A stretch of 64,000 nucleotides of DNA from Brevibacterium sp. S111 (GCF_004745075.1 NZ_RHFH01000002.1:124001-188000), one strand, 5' to 3'; positions 16,685-25,308 are shown, counted from the stretch's first letter. Numbers and translations are program-made. Notes: generated by a model not told the origin, from the letters alone.

Positions 16685-17785
16685 TCACACCGCTTCGACG
16701 TCGACCCAGGCTCGGGTCGACACCGATTTCAGGACCGCTTCTGTCACGAGCACCGCGCGGACTCCGTCGCGGAGTGTGGGCAGTCCCTCCGGATCACCGC
16801 CGGCGAAGTACGAGTAGGAGTCGGCGACGAAGGAGTTGAAGGCGTCCTGATATCCCTGCGCGTGGCCGGCCGGGACCGCACACAGTCTCGCGGCATCGGC
16901 GTGCATCGTTTCGGGATCACGGACAAGGAGGCGACTCTCGTCTCGGCGTCCCCACCACAGACGTTCCGGCTGCTCCTGGTCGAACCGGAGGCTCGCCTCG
17001 GTGCCGGCGATCTCGACGGTGAGCGAATTCTTCCGTCCCGGTGCCAACTGGGACACGAGCAGCGTGCCGATGGCTCCACCAGCGAATTCGGCGGTGACGG
17101 CCACGGTGTCTTCCGTCGCCACGGAGGCCCCGCCTCGGCGAGGGTGGACGGTCCGTGTCGTCGCCACCAGGGACGAGATGCGGTCGTCGACGATGAACTC
17201 GATGAGGTCGACGAGGTGGGAGCCGATGTCCGCGAACGCACGTGAGGGTCCGCCGCGGGCCGATTCGACGCGCCAGTTCTCATCGTCGGCGCCGAGCAGC
17301 CAGTCCTGCAGATACCCGGCGTCGACGGTGAGCAGCCGGCCGGCTCCACCGGCGCGAAAGCGGGCACGAGCCTCGCGGACCATCGGATGGAAGCGGTAGA
17401 CGAAGGGGACGGTCCCGGCCAGTCCCTGCTCCTCGGCGCGAGCGAGCACGGCCCGGGCAGATGGCGAATCGGTCGCCAACGGCTTCTCGCAGATGATCGC
17501 GGAACCGGCATCGAGCGCCCGCAGCGACTGTTCGGCGTGGACATCGTTGGGAGTGCACACGTGGACGATGTCGAGAGACCGGTCGATGAGTTCGTCGACA
17601 GATGCGGAATCCGCGAACCCGAGTTCGGCAGCCGCCCGGGCGCTGCCGGTGGGCCCGGACGTGGCGACGGTGTCGAGCACGGCCCCGGCCGCACGCGCTG
17701 CCCGACTGTGGACGCGCCCCATGAACCCGCCGCCGATCACACCGATGTGGGGCGGTCGGCCCCCTGCTGAAGCACCTTTGACCAT
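16685..17785 (-). CDS. Gfo/Idh/MocA family oxidoreductase
   Basis: NAD(P)-dependent oxidoreductase of the Gfo/Idh/MocA family, 366 aa. The N-terminal Rossmann motif is GVIGGGFMGRVHSRAA, and the cofactor/substrate EKP signature appears as ICEKPLATDSPSA near residue 98. A C-terminal (alpha/beta) domain contains DIGSHLVDLIEFI, typical of sugar or inositol dehydrogenases. The substrate is unknown; there is no transporter or sugar operon beside it. ATG 17785 is used with a weak ribosome-binding site (GAGG directly upstream). Confidence 0.85.
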   Translation of the reverse strand: MVKGASAGGRPPHIGVIGGGFMGRVHSRAARAAGAVLDTVATSGPTGSARAAAELGFADSASVDELIDRSLDIVHVCTPNDVHAEQSLRALDAGSAIICEKPLATDSPSARAVLARAEEQGLAGTVPFVYRFHPMVREARARFRAGGAGRLLTVDAGYLQDWLLGADDENWRVESARGGPSRAFADIGSHLVDLIEFIVDDRISSLVATTRTVHPRRGGASVATEDTVAVTAEFAGGAIGTLLVSQLAPGRKNSLTVEIAGTEASLRFDQEQPERLWWGRRDESRLLVRDPETMHADAARLCAVPAGHAQGYQDAFNSFVADSYSYFAGGDPEGLPTLRDGVRAVLVTEAVLKSVSTRAWVDVEAV

Positions 17786-17835
17786 GCCTCATTATGCAAT
17801 CGCGCGCCCAGTCCCGTCGACCGCGCACCGGCACC

Positions 17836-17887
17836 GACACCGAGGTGGCGACCGGCGGACCGGCACCGAGGTGGCGACCTGCGGACC
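17836..17887. repeat. Direct tandem repeat, two 26-nt units
   Basis: Units 17836-17861 and 17862-17887 share ACCGAGGTGGCGACC and GCGGACC, with about three mismatches. They sit in the divergent gap between the oxidoreductase and phzF-like genes. Confidence 0.75.
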
Positions 17888-18026
17888 GACGGGCGCCACA
17901 TAGTGGAACCGACGCGCCCGTGCCAGGGTGCGGCGGTCCGTGGACTCGCCCCGGGCCTCTACACTGAGAGAAGTGGCCGCACGATCCCCCGTTCGCTGCG
18001 TGCGCCACGTCTCCGAAGGAGTGTCA

Positions 18027-18866
18027 TTGTCCCAGAACCGCCCATTCGCCCAGGTCGACGTCTTCTCCGCAGTTGCCTACCGCGGCAATCCCGTTGCCGT
18101 CATCCTCGATTCCGATGACCTCGATGACGAGCAGATGGCGCGGATCGCCAATTGGACGAACCTGTCCGAGACCACTTTCGTCCTCTCCCCCACGGACCCC
18201 GCCGCCGACTACCGCCTGCGGATCTTCACTCCGCACCGGGAACTGCCCTTCGCCGGCCACCCCACCCTCGGTTCGGCCGCGGCCTGGCTCGACGCCGGAG
18301 GCACACCCAAGCAGGAGGGCCGAATCGTCCAGGAATGCGGTGCCGGACTCGTCGACATTCGCCGAGGCGGCCCCACCCTCGCCTTCGCCGCTCCCGAACG
18401 CCTGCGCACCGGTGAGCTCGACGAAACGTACGTGGCGCAGATCGCAGCGGCCCTCGGCGTCGATCGCGGCGACATCCTCGATCATCAGTGGGTCGACAAC
18501 GGCCCCGGCTGGGCGGCCGTGCGGCTGCGCAGCGCCGAACAGGTGCTCGCTCTGACCCCCGACTTCTCGGCGATCCCCGATGCCAAGCTCGGTGTCCTCG
18601 GCTCCCATCCGGCCGCCTCGGCGCACGAATATGAGATCCGCGCCTTCGTCCCCGGCGTCGGCGTCGCCGAAGACCCCGTCACCGGCAGCCTCAATGCTTC
18701 CGTCGCCCAGTGGCTCATCGGTGCCGGCCTCGCCCCGGACTCCTATACGGCCACTCAGGGCACCGCGCTCGGCCGCGCCGGGGTCATCTCGATCACCCGA
18801 GACGACGATGAGATCTGGGTCGGCGGCGCCACGACCGTGTGCTTCCGCGGGACGGTGATCGCATGA
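18027..18866 (+). CDS. PhzF family phenazine biosynthesis-like isomerase
   Basis: Predicted isomerase/epimerase of the PhzF superfamily (diaminopimelate-epimerase fold), 279 aa. Conserved elements: FAQVDVFSAVAYRGNPVAV at the start, the catalytic Glu (E48) in NLSETTFV, PFAGHPTLGSAAAW and AEDPVTGSLNA. No phenazine genes are nearby, so a general metabolic role is more likely than phenazine synthesis. Start chosen at TTG 18027 because AAGGAG at 18016-18021 is spaced by five bases; the open frame reaches back to 17928. Its 3' end overlaps the next gene as ATGA. Confidence 0.85.
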   Translation: MSQNRPFAQVDVFSAVAYRGNPVAVILDSDDLDDEQMARIANWTNLSETTFVLSPTDPAADYRLRIFTPHRELPFAGHPTLGSAAAWLDAGGTPKQEGRIVQECGAGLVDIRRGGPTLAFAAPERLRTGELDETYVAQIAAALGVDRGDILDHQWVDNGPGWAAVRLRSAEQVLALTPDFSAIPDAKLGVLGSHPAASAHEYEIRAFVPGVGVAEDPVTGSLNASVAQWLIGAGLAPDSYTATQGTALGRAGVISITRDDDEIWVGGATTVCFRGTVIA

Positions 18867-19831
18867 ACCGCCATGTCACCGAGGTGAACAAACCGAAGAA
18901 GCGGCTGCGCATCTTCCACGGTCGCATGTACTTCGCGCTCCAGGCCCTCGCGGGGGCCGCGTGGTGGCTGGGCACCGCGACGATCCCCGGTGTGCAGACG
19001 GCGACGCTGGGCGGAATCGACCCGCTGATCATCGCGATCGTCGACATCCCGCTCTTCGTCATCGGCTCGGCCCTGGCCGCGCTCAACTTCCGCTGGGCCG
19101 TGTGGATCGCCACGGGCTGGAGTGTGCTCGTCGCCCTCGGCATGATCATCTACGCGACCGCCACCACCGAGGCGGGACTCGGTGCCGTACTCATGATCCT
19201 CGCCGCGCTCGGCAGCGTGCTCGCCGGCGCCCTCATGCTCTACGGCCGCATCCCGTCCGAGAAGCTCCTCATCGGCCCCTTCGCCTTCCACAGTTCGCAC
19301 ACCCGCGTGCGCTCCCACCTGCTCGTGCGCACCACGATCCAGGTCGTCATCTTCTGGGGCGTCTTCCTCGTCATCATCCCCCTGATCATCAACAGCTTTG
19401 AGGATCGCTGGGGCCTCGCCTACAAGTTCCCGATCCTGGTGGCCGTCCTCGGCTTCGCTCTGCTCGCGTTCTCCAGCGTCATCGGAGTGTGGTCGGCCCG
19501 CGCGATCGCGAACTTCGGCTCCGGAACCCCATTGCCCGGACAGATGGCCAACCACCTGGTCACCCGCGGACCCTACTCCTTCGTCCGCAACCCGATGGCC
19601 ATCGCGGGCATCGTCCAAGGCGTGTCGATGGGTGTGCTCATCGGCTCATGGCTCGTCGTCGTCTACGCACTCGTCGGCTCGCTGCTGTGGAACTGGCTCA
19701 TCCGCCCCCACGAGGAGGCCGACCTGTATGAGCGCTTCGGCGACGAATACCGCGAATACGCCGACCGGGTGTACTGCTGGTGGCCGCGATACTCACAGAC
19801 CTCGTCGGCGGACCTTGCCGACGAGGCCTGA
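18863..19831 (+). CDS. Isoprenylcysteine carboxyl methyltransferase-like membrane protein
   Basis: Integral membrane protein of 322 aa. The C-terminal third carries the ICMT/PEMT-type methyltransferase signature: LVTRGPYSFVRNPMAIAG followed by RPHEEADLYERFGDEYREYADRV (written in parts here), the SAM-binding and Glu-containing region of this family. The N-terminal two thirds hold about five extra hydrophobic helices of unknown role. It starts by ATGA overlap with phzF, so the two are co-translated. Substrate unknown; bacterial members probably methylate lipids or small thiols/carboxylates. A hairpin in its final codons (19800-19826) may terminate transcription. Confidence 0.78.
   Translation: MNRHVTEVNKPKKRLRIFHGRMYFALQALAGAAWWLGTATIPGVQTATLGGIDPLIIAIVDIPLFVIGSALAALNFRWAVWIATGWSVLVALGMIIYATATTEAGLGAVLMILAALGSVLAGALMLYGRIPSEKLLIGPFAFHSSHTRVRSHLLVRTTIQVVIFWGVFLVIIPLIINSFEDRWGLAYKFPILVAVLGFALLAFSSVIGVWSARAIANFGSGTPLPGQMANHLVTRGPYSFVRNPMAIAGIVQGVSMGVLIGSWLVVVYALVGSLLWNWLIRPHEEADLYERFGDEYREYADRVYCWWPRYSQTSSADLADEA
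19800..19826 (+). terminator. Hairpin within the 3' coding end
   Basis: Arms CCTCGTCGGC (19800-19809) and GCCGACGAGG (19817-19826) with a 7-nt loop, ending a few bases before the stop codon. A second small hairpin, CTCGCC at 19839-19844 with GGCGAG at 19852-19857, lies in the convergent gap. Confidence 0.45.
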
Positions 19832-19863
19832 TCGGACTCTCGCCTCACACGGGCGAGCTGCCC

Positions 19864-20307
19864 TCACCCTGCGTCGTGGAACGTCACCGCGTAGCCGTCG
19901 AGGTCGGCGATCGTGAAGGTGAGACCGAAAGGGCTGGGTGCCGGTGCGCGGAGGATCTCGACCCCCGCCTCGGCGAGGAATTCATGGAGAGCGCGCGCAT
20001 CTTCACATCTCAGCCACAACGCCACCCCGTTCCCCGGACGATCCCCGGAATCGAGATCGACGCCGGGCAGCGGTTCGCGCACCGCGAAGGGAATCGGCGA
20101 GGTGGTGAACACGACCGCTCCGGGAGGTGCGGATGGGGCGCGAGTGAGTCCGAGCTTCGATTCGTAGAACCCGGCGGCCGCTTCGACATCGCGCACCTGC
20201 ACGGCGATGAAGTCCGGACCGCTCACTGTGCCGACCGACCCCGTGCCGGCCGACCCTGCTCTGACTGACTCCGCATTGGCTGACTCAGTGCTGGCTGACG
20301 CATTCAT
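19864..20307 (-). CDS. VOC family protein (glyoxalase/bleomycin-resistance fold)
   Basis: Single vicinal-oxygen-chelate module of 147 aa. After a 28-residue Ala/Ser/Gly/Glu-rich N-terminus comes FIAVQVRDVEAAAGFYESKLGL, the typical first strand and helix, then VALWLRCEDARALHEFLAEAGVE and the C-terminal FTIADLDGYAVTFHD. Metal ligands of true glyoxalases are not clearly conserved. The N-terminus is encoded by degenerate short repeats, so its length is probably variable between strains. ATG 20307 has GGGAGAAC upstream. Divergent from a MarR regulator, which probably controls it. Confidence 0.82.
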   Translation of the reverse strand: MNASASTESANAESVRAGSAGTGSVGTVSGPDFIAVQVRDVEAAAGFYESKLGLTRAPSAPPGAVVFTTSPIPFAVREPLPGVDLDSGDRPGNGVALWLRCEDARALHEFLAEAGVEILRAPAPSPFGLTFTIADLDGYAVTFHDAG

Positions 20308-20364
20308 GACGTTCTCCCTGCTCTTTCGGCACCCCGCCGCTTGACGGAACTCTTTATTCGTTAA

Positions 20365-20382
20365 ATGTCAGCATCCTGACAT
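20365..20382. promoter_or_regulatory. MarR-type operator, copy 1
   Basis: ATGTCAGcatcCTGACAT, a perfect 7+4+7 inverted repeat. It overlaps the CTGACA (20376-20381) that would be the -35 element of the marR promoter. Confidence 0.6.
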
Positions 20383-20403
20383 CAGCAAATGTATGTCAGA
20401 ATA
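20376..20403 (+). promoter_or_regulatory. Candidate leaderless promoter of the MarR gene
   Basis: CTGACA at 20376-20381 and AGAATA at 20398-20403, spacer 16 nt. Transcription would start within a few bases of the ATG at 20409, and no ribosome-binding site precedes it, so a leaderless mRNA is likely. Confidence 0.45.
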
Positions 20404-20410
20404 CTTACAT
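20393..20410. promoter_or_regulatory. MarR-type operator, copy 2
   Basis: ATGTCAGaataCTTACAT, the same 7+4+7 pattern as copy 1 with one mismatch between arms. It covers the -10 element and the first bases of the marR start codon. Centres of the two copies are 28 bp apart. Confidence 0.58.
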
Positions 20411-20912
20411 GGGTCAAGGTTCAGAGAGTCACGATGTGGAGACGGACACTGATGGGCGGACGAACGATGCGGCACCGGTGGCGCTCGAATCCCACCTCGG
20501 CTATCAGCTCAAGCACCTGCAGACGGCGCTGCGGTCTCGGATGGACGAGACGCTGCGACCGCTGGGGCTGACCACGCCGCAGTACAACTGCCTCGAGCAG
20601 CTGCGCAGGCGGCCGGGAGCGTCGAATTCCGAGCTTGCCCGCGGCGCCTTCGTCACCCGGCAGACGATGAACACTCTTCTGCGCGGAATGCAGGACCGCG
20701 AACTCGTCACCCGCCCGGTGAAGGCCGACTCCGGTCGTGTCCTGCCCACGCGTCTCACCCCGGCGGGCGAAAGGCTGCTCGACCGGGCGGCGTCGCGAGT
20801 CGAGGCGATCTCGGACCGGATGGTCTCGCCGCTCGACGAAGAGACTCGGACGATGGTCACCGAGGCGCTCGGTCTGTGCATCGCGGCCCTCGAGGCTCCG
20901 GAGAACGGCTGA
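20409..20912 (+). CDS. MarR family transcriptional regulator
   Basis: Winged-helix MarR-type DNA-binding protein, 167 aa. Helices of the domain: LGYQLKHLQTALRSRMDETL, LTTPQYNCLEQLRRRPG, SNSELARGAFVTRQTMNTLLRGM (recognition helix region) and the wing ELVTRPVKADSGRVLPTRLTPAG. The 28 residues before the domain are polar and probably disordered. It is transcribed away from the VOC gene across a 101-bp gap containing two copies of one palindrome, so autoregulation plus control of the VOC gene is the likely circuit. The inducing ligand is not predictable. Confidence 0.88.
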   Translation: MGQGSESHDVETDTDGRTNDAAPVALESHLGYQLKHLQTALRSRMDETLRPLGLTTPQYNCLEQLRRRPGASNSELARGAFVTRQTMNTLLRGMQDRELVTRPVKADSGRVLPTRLTPAGERLLDRAASRVEAISDRMVSPLDEETRTMVTEALGLCIAALEAPENG

Positions 20913-20957
20913 GAATCCGGAGAACGACTGGGGGAGATCCGATATCCGGCATACTCC

Positions 20958-21431
20958 CTAGACGGCCGCGAGCTCCCGGCCTGAATCACTTCGCGCCCTC
21001 CGCTTCGGCCATACGGCCATGCAGCACAGGCCGAGGAGCGCGCCGATGCCCGCGCCGATCGTGTTCGTGACGAGGTCGCTGAGCGTGGCGAACCGGGTCT
21101 GCGTGAGCACGGTGCCCTGGAAGATCTCGATGGCGGCGCTGAAGCCCGCACCGAAGAGGAACCCGAACCACCAGCGGCTGCGCCCGAAATGCAGGGCGGC
21201 AAGGAAGCCGAAGGGAATGAACATCGCCACATTGCCGAGCTTCTCGACCCGTTCGTAGGTCAGCCAGGCCGTCTCCCGGTGAGCGGCGAAGAGGTCGAGT
21301 GCGTACCCGATGAGGGTGTCCGGGCCGGTGCCCATCTGCTGCGGGGTCAGCGTGATGGCGGCGATGAAGAGGGTATAGAGAACGAGAAGGGCCAGCGGCG
21401 CACCGACGGTGCGCTGATCACGATCTGTCAT
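20958..21431 (-). CDS. VanZ family membrane protein (copy 1)
   Basis: VanZ-like protein of 157 aa with about four hydrophobic helices. Conserved features: LYTLFIAAITLTPQQMGTG, EKLGNVAMFIPFGFLAAL, SAAIEIFQGTVLTQTRFATLSDLVTNTIGAGIGALLG. Family members include the teicoplanin-resistance accessory protein VanZ, but most genomic copies have unknown roles; no other glycopeptide-resistance genes are nearby. ATG 21431 is used; a GTG at 21434 is adjacent. It lies 72 bp downstream of a paralogue, clearly a tandem duplication. Basic tail after the last helix (PKRRARSDSGRE). Confidence 0.85.
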   Translation of the reverse strand: MTDRDQRTVGAPLALLVLYTLFIAAITLTPQQMGTGPDTLIGYALDLFAAHRETAWLTYERVEKLGNVAMFIPFGFLAALHFGRSRWWFGFLFGAGFSAAIEIFQGTVLTQTRFATLSDLVTNTIGAGIGALLGLCCMAVWPKRRARSDSGRELAAV

Positions 21432-21466
21432 CACCGTCCAACATACGGCCGAATCCTTGGAGAGCG

Positions 21467-21528
21467 GTCAACGGATCTCGTGAACGATGGGGTTGGAACG
21501 TCGTCAACGGACTTCGTGATCGATGGGT
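21467..21528 (-). repeat. Duplicated 3' coding end between the two VanZ genes
   Basis: 26-nt units at 21503-21528 and 21467-21492 are about 85 percent alike, with a 36-nt period. The first encodes the end of the second VanZ protein (P-I-D-H-E-V-R-stop); the second, in the same frame downstream, would read P-I-V-H-E-I-R-stop. Confidence 0.72.
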
Positions 21529-21971
21529 TCGTCGTCCCACCTCGGCGGCCAGATGGTCATGACGATGAGCCCGAGCAGCGCGCCGATCCCGGCACCGAGG
21601 CTGTTCGTCACGAGGTCGCTGATCGTGGCGAAGCGGGTGGGTGAGAGCAGGGTCGCCTGCGTGCCTTCGATGAGGCAGGTGAAGGCGATCCCCGTGACCC
21701 AGCCGACCCACCAGCGGCTGCGTCCGCACTGGAGCGCGACGAGCAGACCGAAGGGAACGAACATGCCGACGTTCGCGAGCTTCTCGAGGATGTCGTAGTC
21801 GATCCACGCCGTCACCGGGTGAGAGGCGAGGAACTCGAGCAGTCGCGCGATGAACGAACCGGAACCCGTGTCGAGCTGGTTCGGGGTGAGCGTGACGAGG
21901 CCGATGAAGATCGTGTAGAGGATGAGCAGCGCCAAGGGCACGCTCCGCACTCGCCTCTTCGACCCTGTCAT
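21504..21971 (-). CDS. VanZ family membrane protein (copy 2)
   Basis: VanZ-like protein, 155 aa, paralogous to the downstream copy: both share LYT-FI-L-TLTP, ATLSDLVTN or ATISDLVTN, and GAGIGALLG. The membrane topology is the same, with about four helices. Differences lie in the loop after helix 1 (DTGSGSFIARLLEFLASHPVTAWIDYD) and in the acidic C-terminus PPRWDDEPIDHEVR. ATG 21971. Two divergent VanZ genes kept side by side suggest non-identical functions or a heteromer, which is an inference. Confidence 0.85.
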   Translation of the reverse strand: MTGSKRRVRSVPLALLILYTIFIGLVTLTPNQLDTGSGSFIARLLEFLASHPVTAWIDYDILEKLANVGMFVPFGLLVALQCGRSRWWVGWVTGIAFTCLIEGTQATLLSPTRFATISDLVTNSLGAGIGALLGLIVMTIWPPRWDDEPIDHEVR

Positions 21972-22022
21972 CGCACCCGCCCCCTCACCACTGTTCAGCG
22001 ACCTCGACTCAGATGACTTCGC

Positions 22023-23099
22023 TCAGACTGCTTCGACATCGTCGAAGCTCGCGGTGTCGATGACGACGCGGAAGCGCACATCTCCGGCCACGACCCTGTC
22101 GTAAGCGGCGTCTGCCTCGGTGACGGGGATCGTCTCGATCTTCGCGGCGATGCCGTGCTCGGCGCAGAAGTCGAGCATCTCCTGGGTCTCGGCGATGCCG
22201 CCGATGTTCGATCCGGCGAGCACCTTGGCCCCGCCGATGATCGAACCGAAGGACAGCTTCTGCTTCTCCGGCGGCAGTCCGACGACGGCCATGACTCCAC
22301 GCGGCCCCAGCAGGTGGAGGTAGCGGTCGACGGGGATGTCGGCGCTGATCGTGTTGAGGATGAGGTCGAATTCGCCGTTGTGCCGGCGGAAGAAGCCGTC
22401 CTCGGTGGTGGCGAGCATCCGCTTCGCACCGAGGGCGAGCGCATCGGCTTCCTTGTTGAGCGTGCGTGAGAGAACGGTCACCTCGGCGCCCATGGCCGCG
22501 GCGATCTGCACACCCATGTGGCCGAGCCCGCCGAGCCCGACGACAGCGACCTGCTTGGGTGCGCCGTTCTTCTTCTCACCGGCGCCCCACCGGGCCAGCG
22601 GCTGGTAGGTGGTGATGCCCGCGCACAGCAGCGGGGCGGCGACGTCGAAGTCGAGGGAATCGGGAATGCGGCACACGAAGCGTTCGTTGACGACGACCTT
22701 CTGAGCGTAACCGCCCTGCGTGATCGTGCCGTCGACGTCTTCGACGTTGTAGGTGCCGACACTGCCCGTGAAGCAGTTCTGCTCCTGGCCGGCCCGGCAC
22801 TCCTCGCATTCGCCGCAGGAGTCGACCATGCAGCCGACTCCCACACGGTCGCCGACCTTCCACCCTGTGACCTCGGACCCGACGGCTTCGACGACGCCGG
22901 CGATCTCATGGCCGACGGTCAGCGGGAAGTTCGCCTCACCCCATTCGTTGCGGATGGTGTGGATGTCGCTGTGGCAGATGCCCGCGGCCCTGATGTCGAT
23001 GACGACGTCGTCGGGACGCGGGTCGCGCCGCTGGATGGTCGTGACGGAAAACGGCTGGTCCGGCCCGGTCTTCTGCAGTGCCTTGACGCTGATGCTCAT
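22023..23099 (-). CDS. Zinc-dependent NAD(P) alcohol dehydrogenase
   Basis: Medium-chain zinc alcohol dehydrogenase of the cinnamyl-alcohol/YahK-AdhC type, 358 aa. Catalytic zinc site: AGICHSDIHTIRNEWG with GHEIAGVV. Structural zinc Cys cluster: CMVDSCGECEECRAGQEQNC. The long GTYN loop is typical of YahK-like broad-specificity aldehyde reductases. Cofactor fold: VAVVGLGGLGHMGVQIAAAMG. ATG 23099 has AAGGAGAGCAC directly upstream; the longer frame to 23198 is not supported. Monocistronic, stop 51 bp after the VanZ copy 2 start. Confidence 0.9.
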   Translation of the reverse strand: MSISVKALQKTGPDQPFSVTTIQRRDPRPDDVVIDIRAAGICHSDIHTIRNEWGEANFPLTVGHEIAGVVEAVGSEVTGWKVGDRVGVGCMVDSCGECEECRAGQEQNCFTGSVGTYNVEDVDGTITQGGYAQKVVVNERFVCRIPDSLDFDVAAPLLCAGITTYQPLARWGAGEKKNGAPKQVAVVGLGGLGHMGVQIAAAMGAEVTVLSRTLNKEADALALGAKRMLATTEDGFFRRHNGEFDLILNTISADIPVDRYLHLLGPRGVMAVVGLPPEKQKLSFGSIIGGAKVLAGSNIGGIAETQEMLDFCAEHGIAAKIETIPVTEADAAYDRVVAGDVRFRVVIDTASFDDVEAV

Positions 23100-23260
23100 G
23101 TGCTCTCCTTGTTCGGATATGCGAAACTGGGCCCCATCGTCCAGCGCCTGACGCCCGCAGTCTATTCCATGCATCGGCACTGATCTTTCAGTTCGCACTC
23201 AGTGCTCGAATCGGGCTCCCACCGGCTCAGTCCTCGCCCCAGGGCGGTCTTCGAACCGAC

Positions 23261-25135
23261 TCAGTCCTTGGTCGCGCGCTGCCCGATGTTCAGCTCGAGA
23301 GGGAAATCGACGGGGGCATCACCGAAGAGCAGACGGCCCGCCGAGGCGGCCGCCGCCCTGATCTCCTCCGCCGCCCGTTCGGCCTGCTCGGCCGGGGCGT
23401 GGACGATGACCTCATCGTGGAGGAAGAAGACAAGGTGGGCGCGACGTGAGAACACCGGTCCCGAGGCGGCCGCCGGTTCCGCAGCCGCCGGTTCGACAGC
23501 CGACCGACCTATCGATCCCGACCCTCCGTCGCTGCCTCCGTCGATTGCGGGCAGCCGGGCCAAACGCAGCCGCAGATCGGCGAGCCAGGCCAGCGCCCAT
23601 TCGGCGGCGGTGCCCTGGACGACGAAGTTGCGGGTGAACCGTCCCTGGTCACCGGCGGCCCGACGGGCCCGCTGCTCATCGACGCCGGTGGCGTCGAAGC
23701 GGTTCGCGGCCTTCTGCAGGCGCTGCCAGCCCTCGCTCGGCGGCGGGGAGGTCCGCCCCAGCCAGGTGGACACGACTCCCCCACGCACTCCCACCTCGGC
23801 GGCGGAATCGACGAGATGCATCGCGGCGGGGAAATTCGCACGCAGGCGGGGCACCAAGGCACCCGCCTCACCGGTCGTCGAACCGTACATGGCACCGAGC
23901 ACCGCGATCTTCGCCTCCTGCCGCGTGGCCACGACTCCGGCATCGACGAGCCCGGAGTACAGGTCTTTGCCGAACCCGGCCGCGGCCATCGCCCGGTCCC
24001 CGGACATGGCGGCGAGCGCACGGGGTTCGAGCTGAGCGACGTCGGCGGAGACGAGACGCCATCCGTGGTCGGCGCGCAGGGCCGGGCGCAGCTGCCGCGG
24101 AATCTGCAGAGCCCCTCCCCCACTGGCCGCCCAACGACCGGTGACGACGCCGCCGGGCACATAGACCGGCCGATAGCGACCCTCATCCACCCACTCATCG
24201 AGCCAATGCCAGCCGTTGGCGCTCAGCAGCCGCGCCATCTTCTTGTATTCGAGCAGAGGTGCGATCGCCGGATGCTCGCTGCCGCTCAGCTCCCATTTCG
24301 AAGTCGAGGCGACGTTGATGCCGGCATTGTGCAGGGAGGACAGCAGCCGGTTCGGGGAGTCGAGGTTGACCCGCGGGTCCTCGAGCGCGGCACGGACCTG
24401 ATCGGCCTTCGCCAGCATCTTCGCGGGTTTCCCATCACGGATCGGCCGGGGCCCGAGGAGCTCAGTGAGGATCCGGTCGTGCTCGGCCTCGTCCCAGGGC
24501 ACCCCGGCCGCTCGCATCTCCGCGGCGACGAGTCCTCCGGCCGATTCCGCGGCCAGCAGCAGACGCAGCCGACCCGGATCGCCTGCGCTGTCGACGGCGG
24601 CGGTCTGGCGGGCGAATTCGGCCAGGGCCGCCTCGAGGTCGTGCGGCACCTGCGGGACACGGCCGCGGCCGGCGTCGACCTCGAAGAGCGCGGCGGCCTC
24701 CTCACCGTCCTCGGCGCCGGTGGGCGCGGCGTCCCAGTCCTCGGCGGCACGGAGCGGCTCGGCGGCGGTGACGAGTTCGGAGCGGGCGAGGATCGCATGA
24801 GCCAGTCGCAGATCGTGGCAGCGTTCGATGCTCACCCCGGCCGCCAGCAGCGGCGGGTACCACTTCGGGGTGTCGCTGAAGACCCACCTCGGCGGGGGTG
24901 TGCGCTGATCCGCCCCGTCGGGGTCGGACCCGTCGGGGCCGGCAGCGGCGTTCCCGGCCGGGTTCTCACGGTCACGGACGAACTCGGGCAGGGCCGCCTC
25001 GGCGAGTTCGATCCGACCGATCTGTGCACCTGTCGCATCGAGATCGACGATGCCGATCCGCGCCCCCTCGAGCCCGGTGCCGGGCACGGTCCCGAGCACG
25101 CAGGCGGCGGGCAGCTGATCGGGGGCGACGGTCAT
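23261..25135 (-). CDS. Bifunctional 3'-5' exonuclease/DNA polymerase (PolA-like, actinobacterial)
   Basis: Family A DNA polymerase-like protein of 624 aa, lacking the 5' nuclease domain of PolA. N-terminal residues 1-190 resemble a degenerate 3'-5' exonuclease region (no clear DEDD set). Polymerase motif A is SADVAQLEPRALAAMSGD near 360-378, motif B/O-helix region RNFVVQGTAAEWALAWLADL near 500, and motif C FFLHDEVIVHAP near 570. The full set looks catalytically competent. This small actinobacterial family is probably a repair polymerase. ATG 25135; it is divergent from the FAD oxidase gene. Confidence 0.85.
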   Translation of the reverse strand: MTVAPDQLPAACVLGTVPGTGLEGARIGIVDLDATGAQIGRIELAEAALPEFVRDRENPAGNAAAGPDGSDPDGADQRTPPPRWVFSDTPKWYPPLLAAGVSIERCHDLRLAHAILARSELVTAAEPLRAAEDWDAAPTGAEDGEEAAALFEVDAGRGRVPQVPHDLEAALAEFARQTAAVDSAGDPGRLRLLLAAESAGGLVAAEMRAAGVPWDEAEHDRILTELLGPRPIRDGKPAKMLAKADQVRAALEDPRVNLDSPNRLLSSLHNAGINVASTSKWELSGSEHPAIAPLLEYKKMARLLSANGWHWLDEWVDEGRYRPVYVPGGVVTGRWAASGGGALQIPRQLRPALRADHGWRLVSADVAQLEPRALAAMSGDRAMAAAGFGKDLYSGLVDAGVVATRQEAKIAVLGAMYGSTTGEAGALVPRLRANFPAAMHLVDSAAEVGVRGGVVSTWLGRTSPPPSEGWQRLQKAANRFDATGVDEQRARRAAGDQGRFTRNFVVQGTAAEWALAWLADLRLRLARLPAIDGGSDGGSGSIGRSAVEPAAAEPAAASGPVFSRRAHLVFFLHDEVIVHAPAEQAERAAEEIRAAAASAGRLLFGDAPVDFPLELNIGQRATKD

Positions 25136-25308
25136 GGGTTCAGCCTACGCCGCGACGGGCTGCGGGAGGGCCCTTCACGAGCACTCTCGGCACGATGCGG
25201 ACCCGCCCGGTCCGCACCCTGACCTCCGCGCCGAGAACGACAGTGATCCTGGTAACGTCGGAAGCGAATTCCGGGTGCCGAACTCCGCTCGAAAGGCTCG
25301 ATCACAAC

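Noticed and set aside
18027..18866. Phenazine biosynthesis cluster
   Set aside because: PhzF homologue stands alone with no other phz genes.
20958..21971. Glycopeptide resistance locus
   Set aside because: Only VanZ-like genes; no VanR/S/H/A/X homologues.
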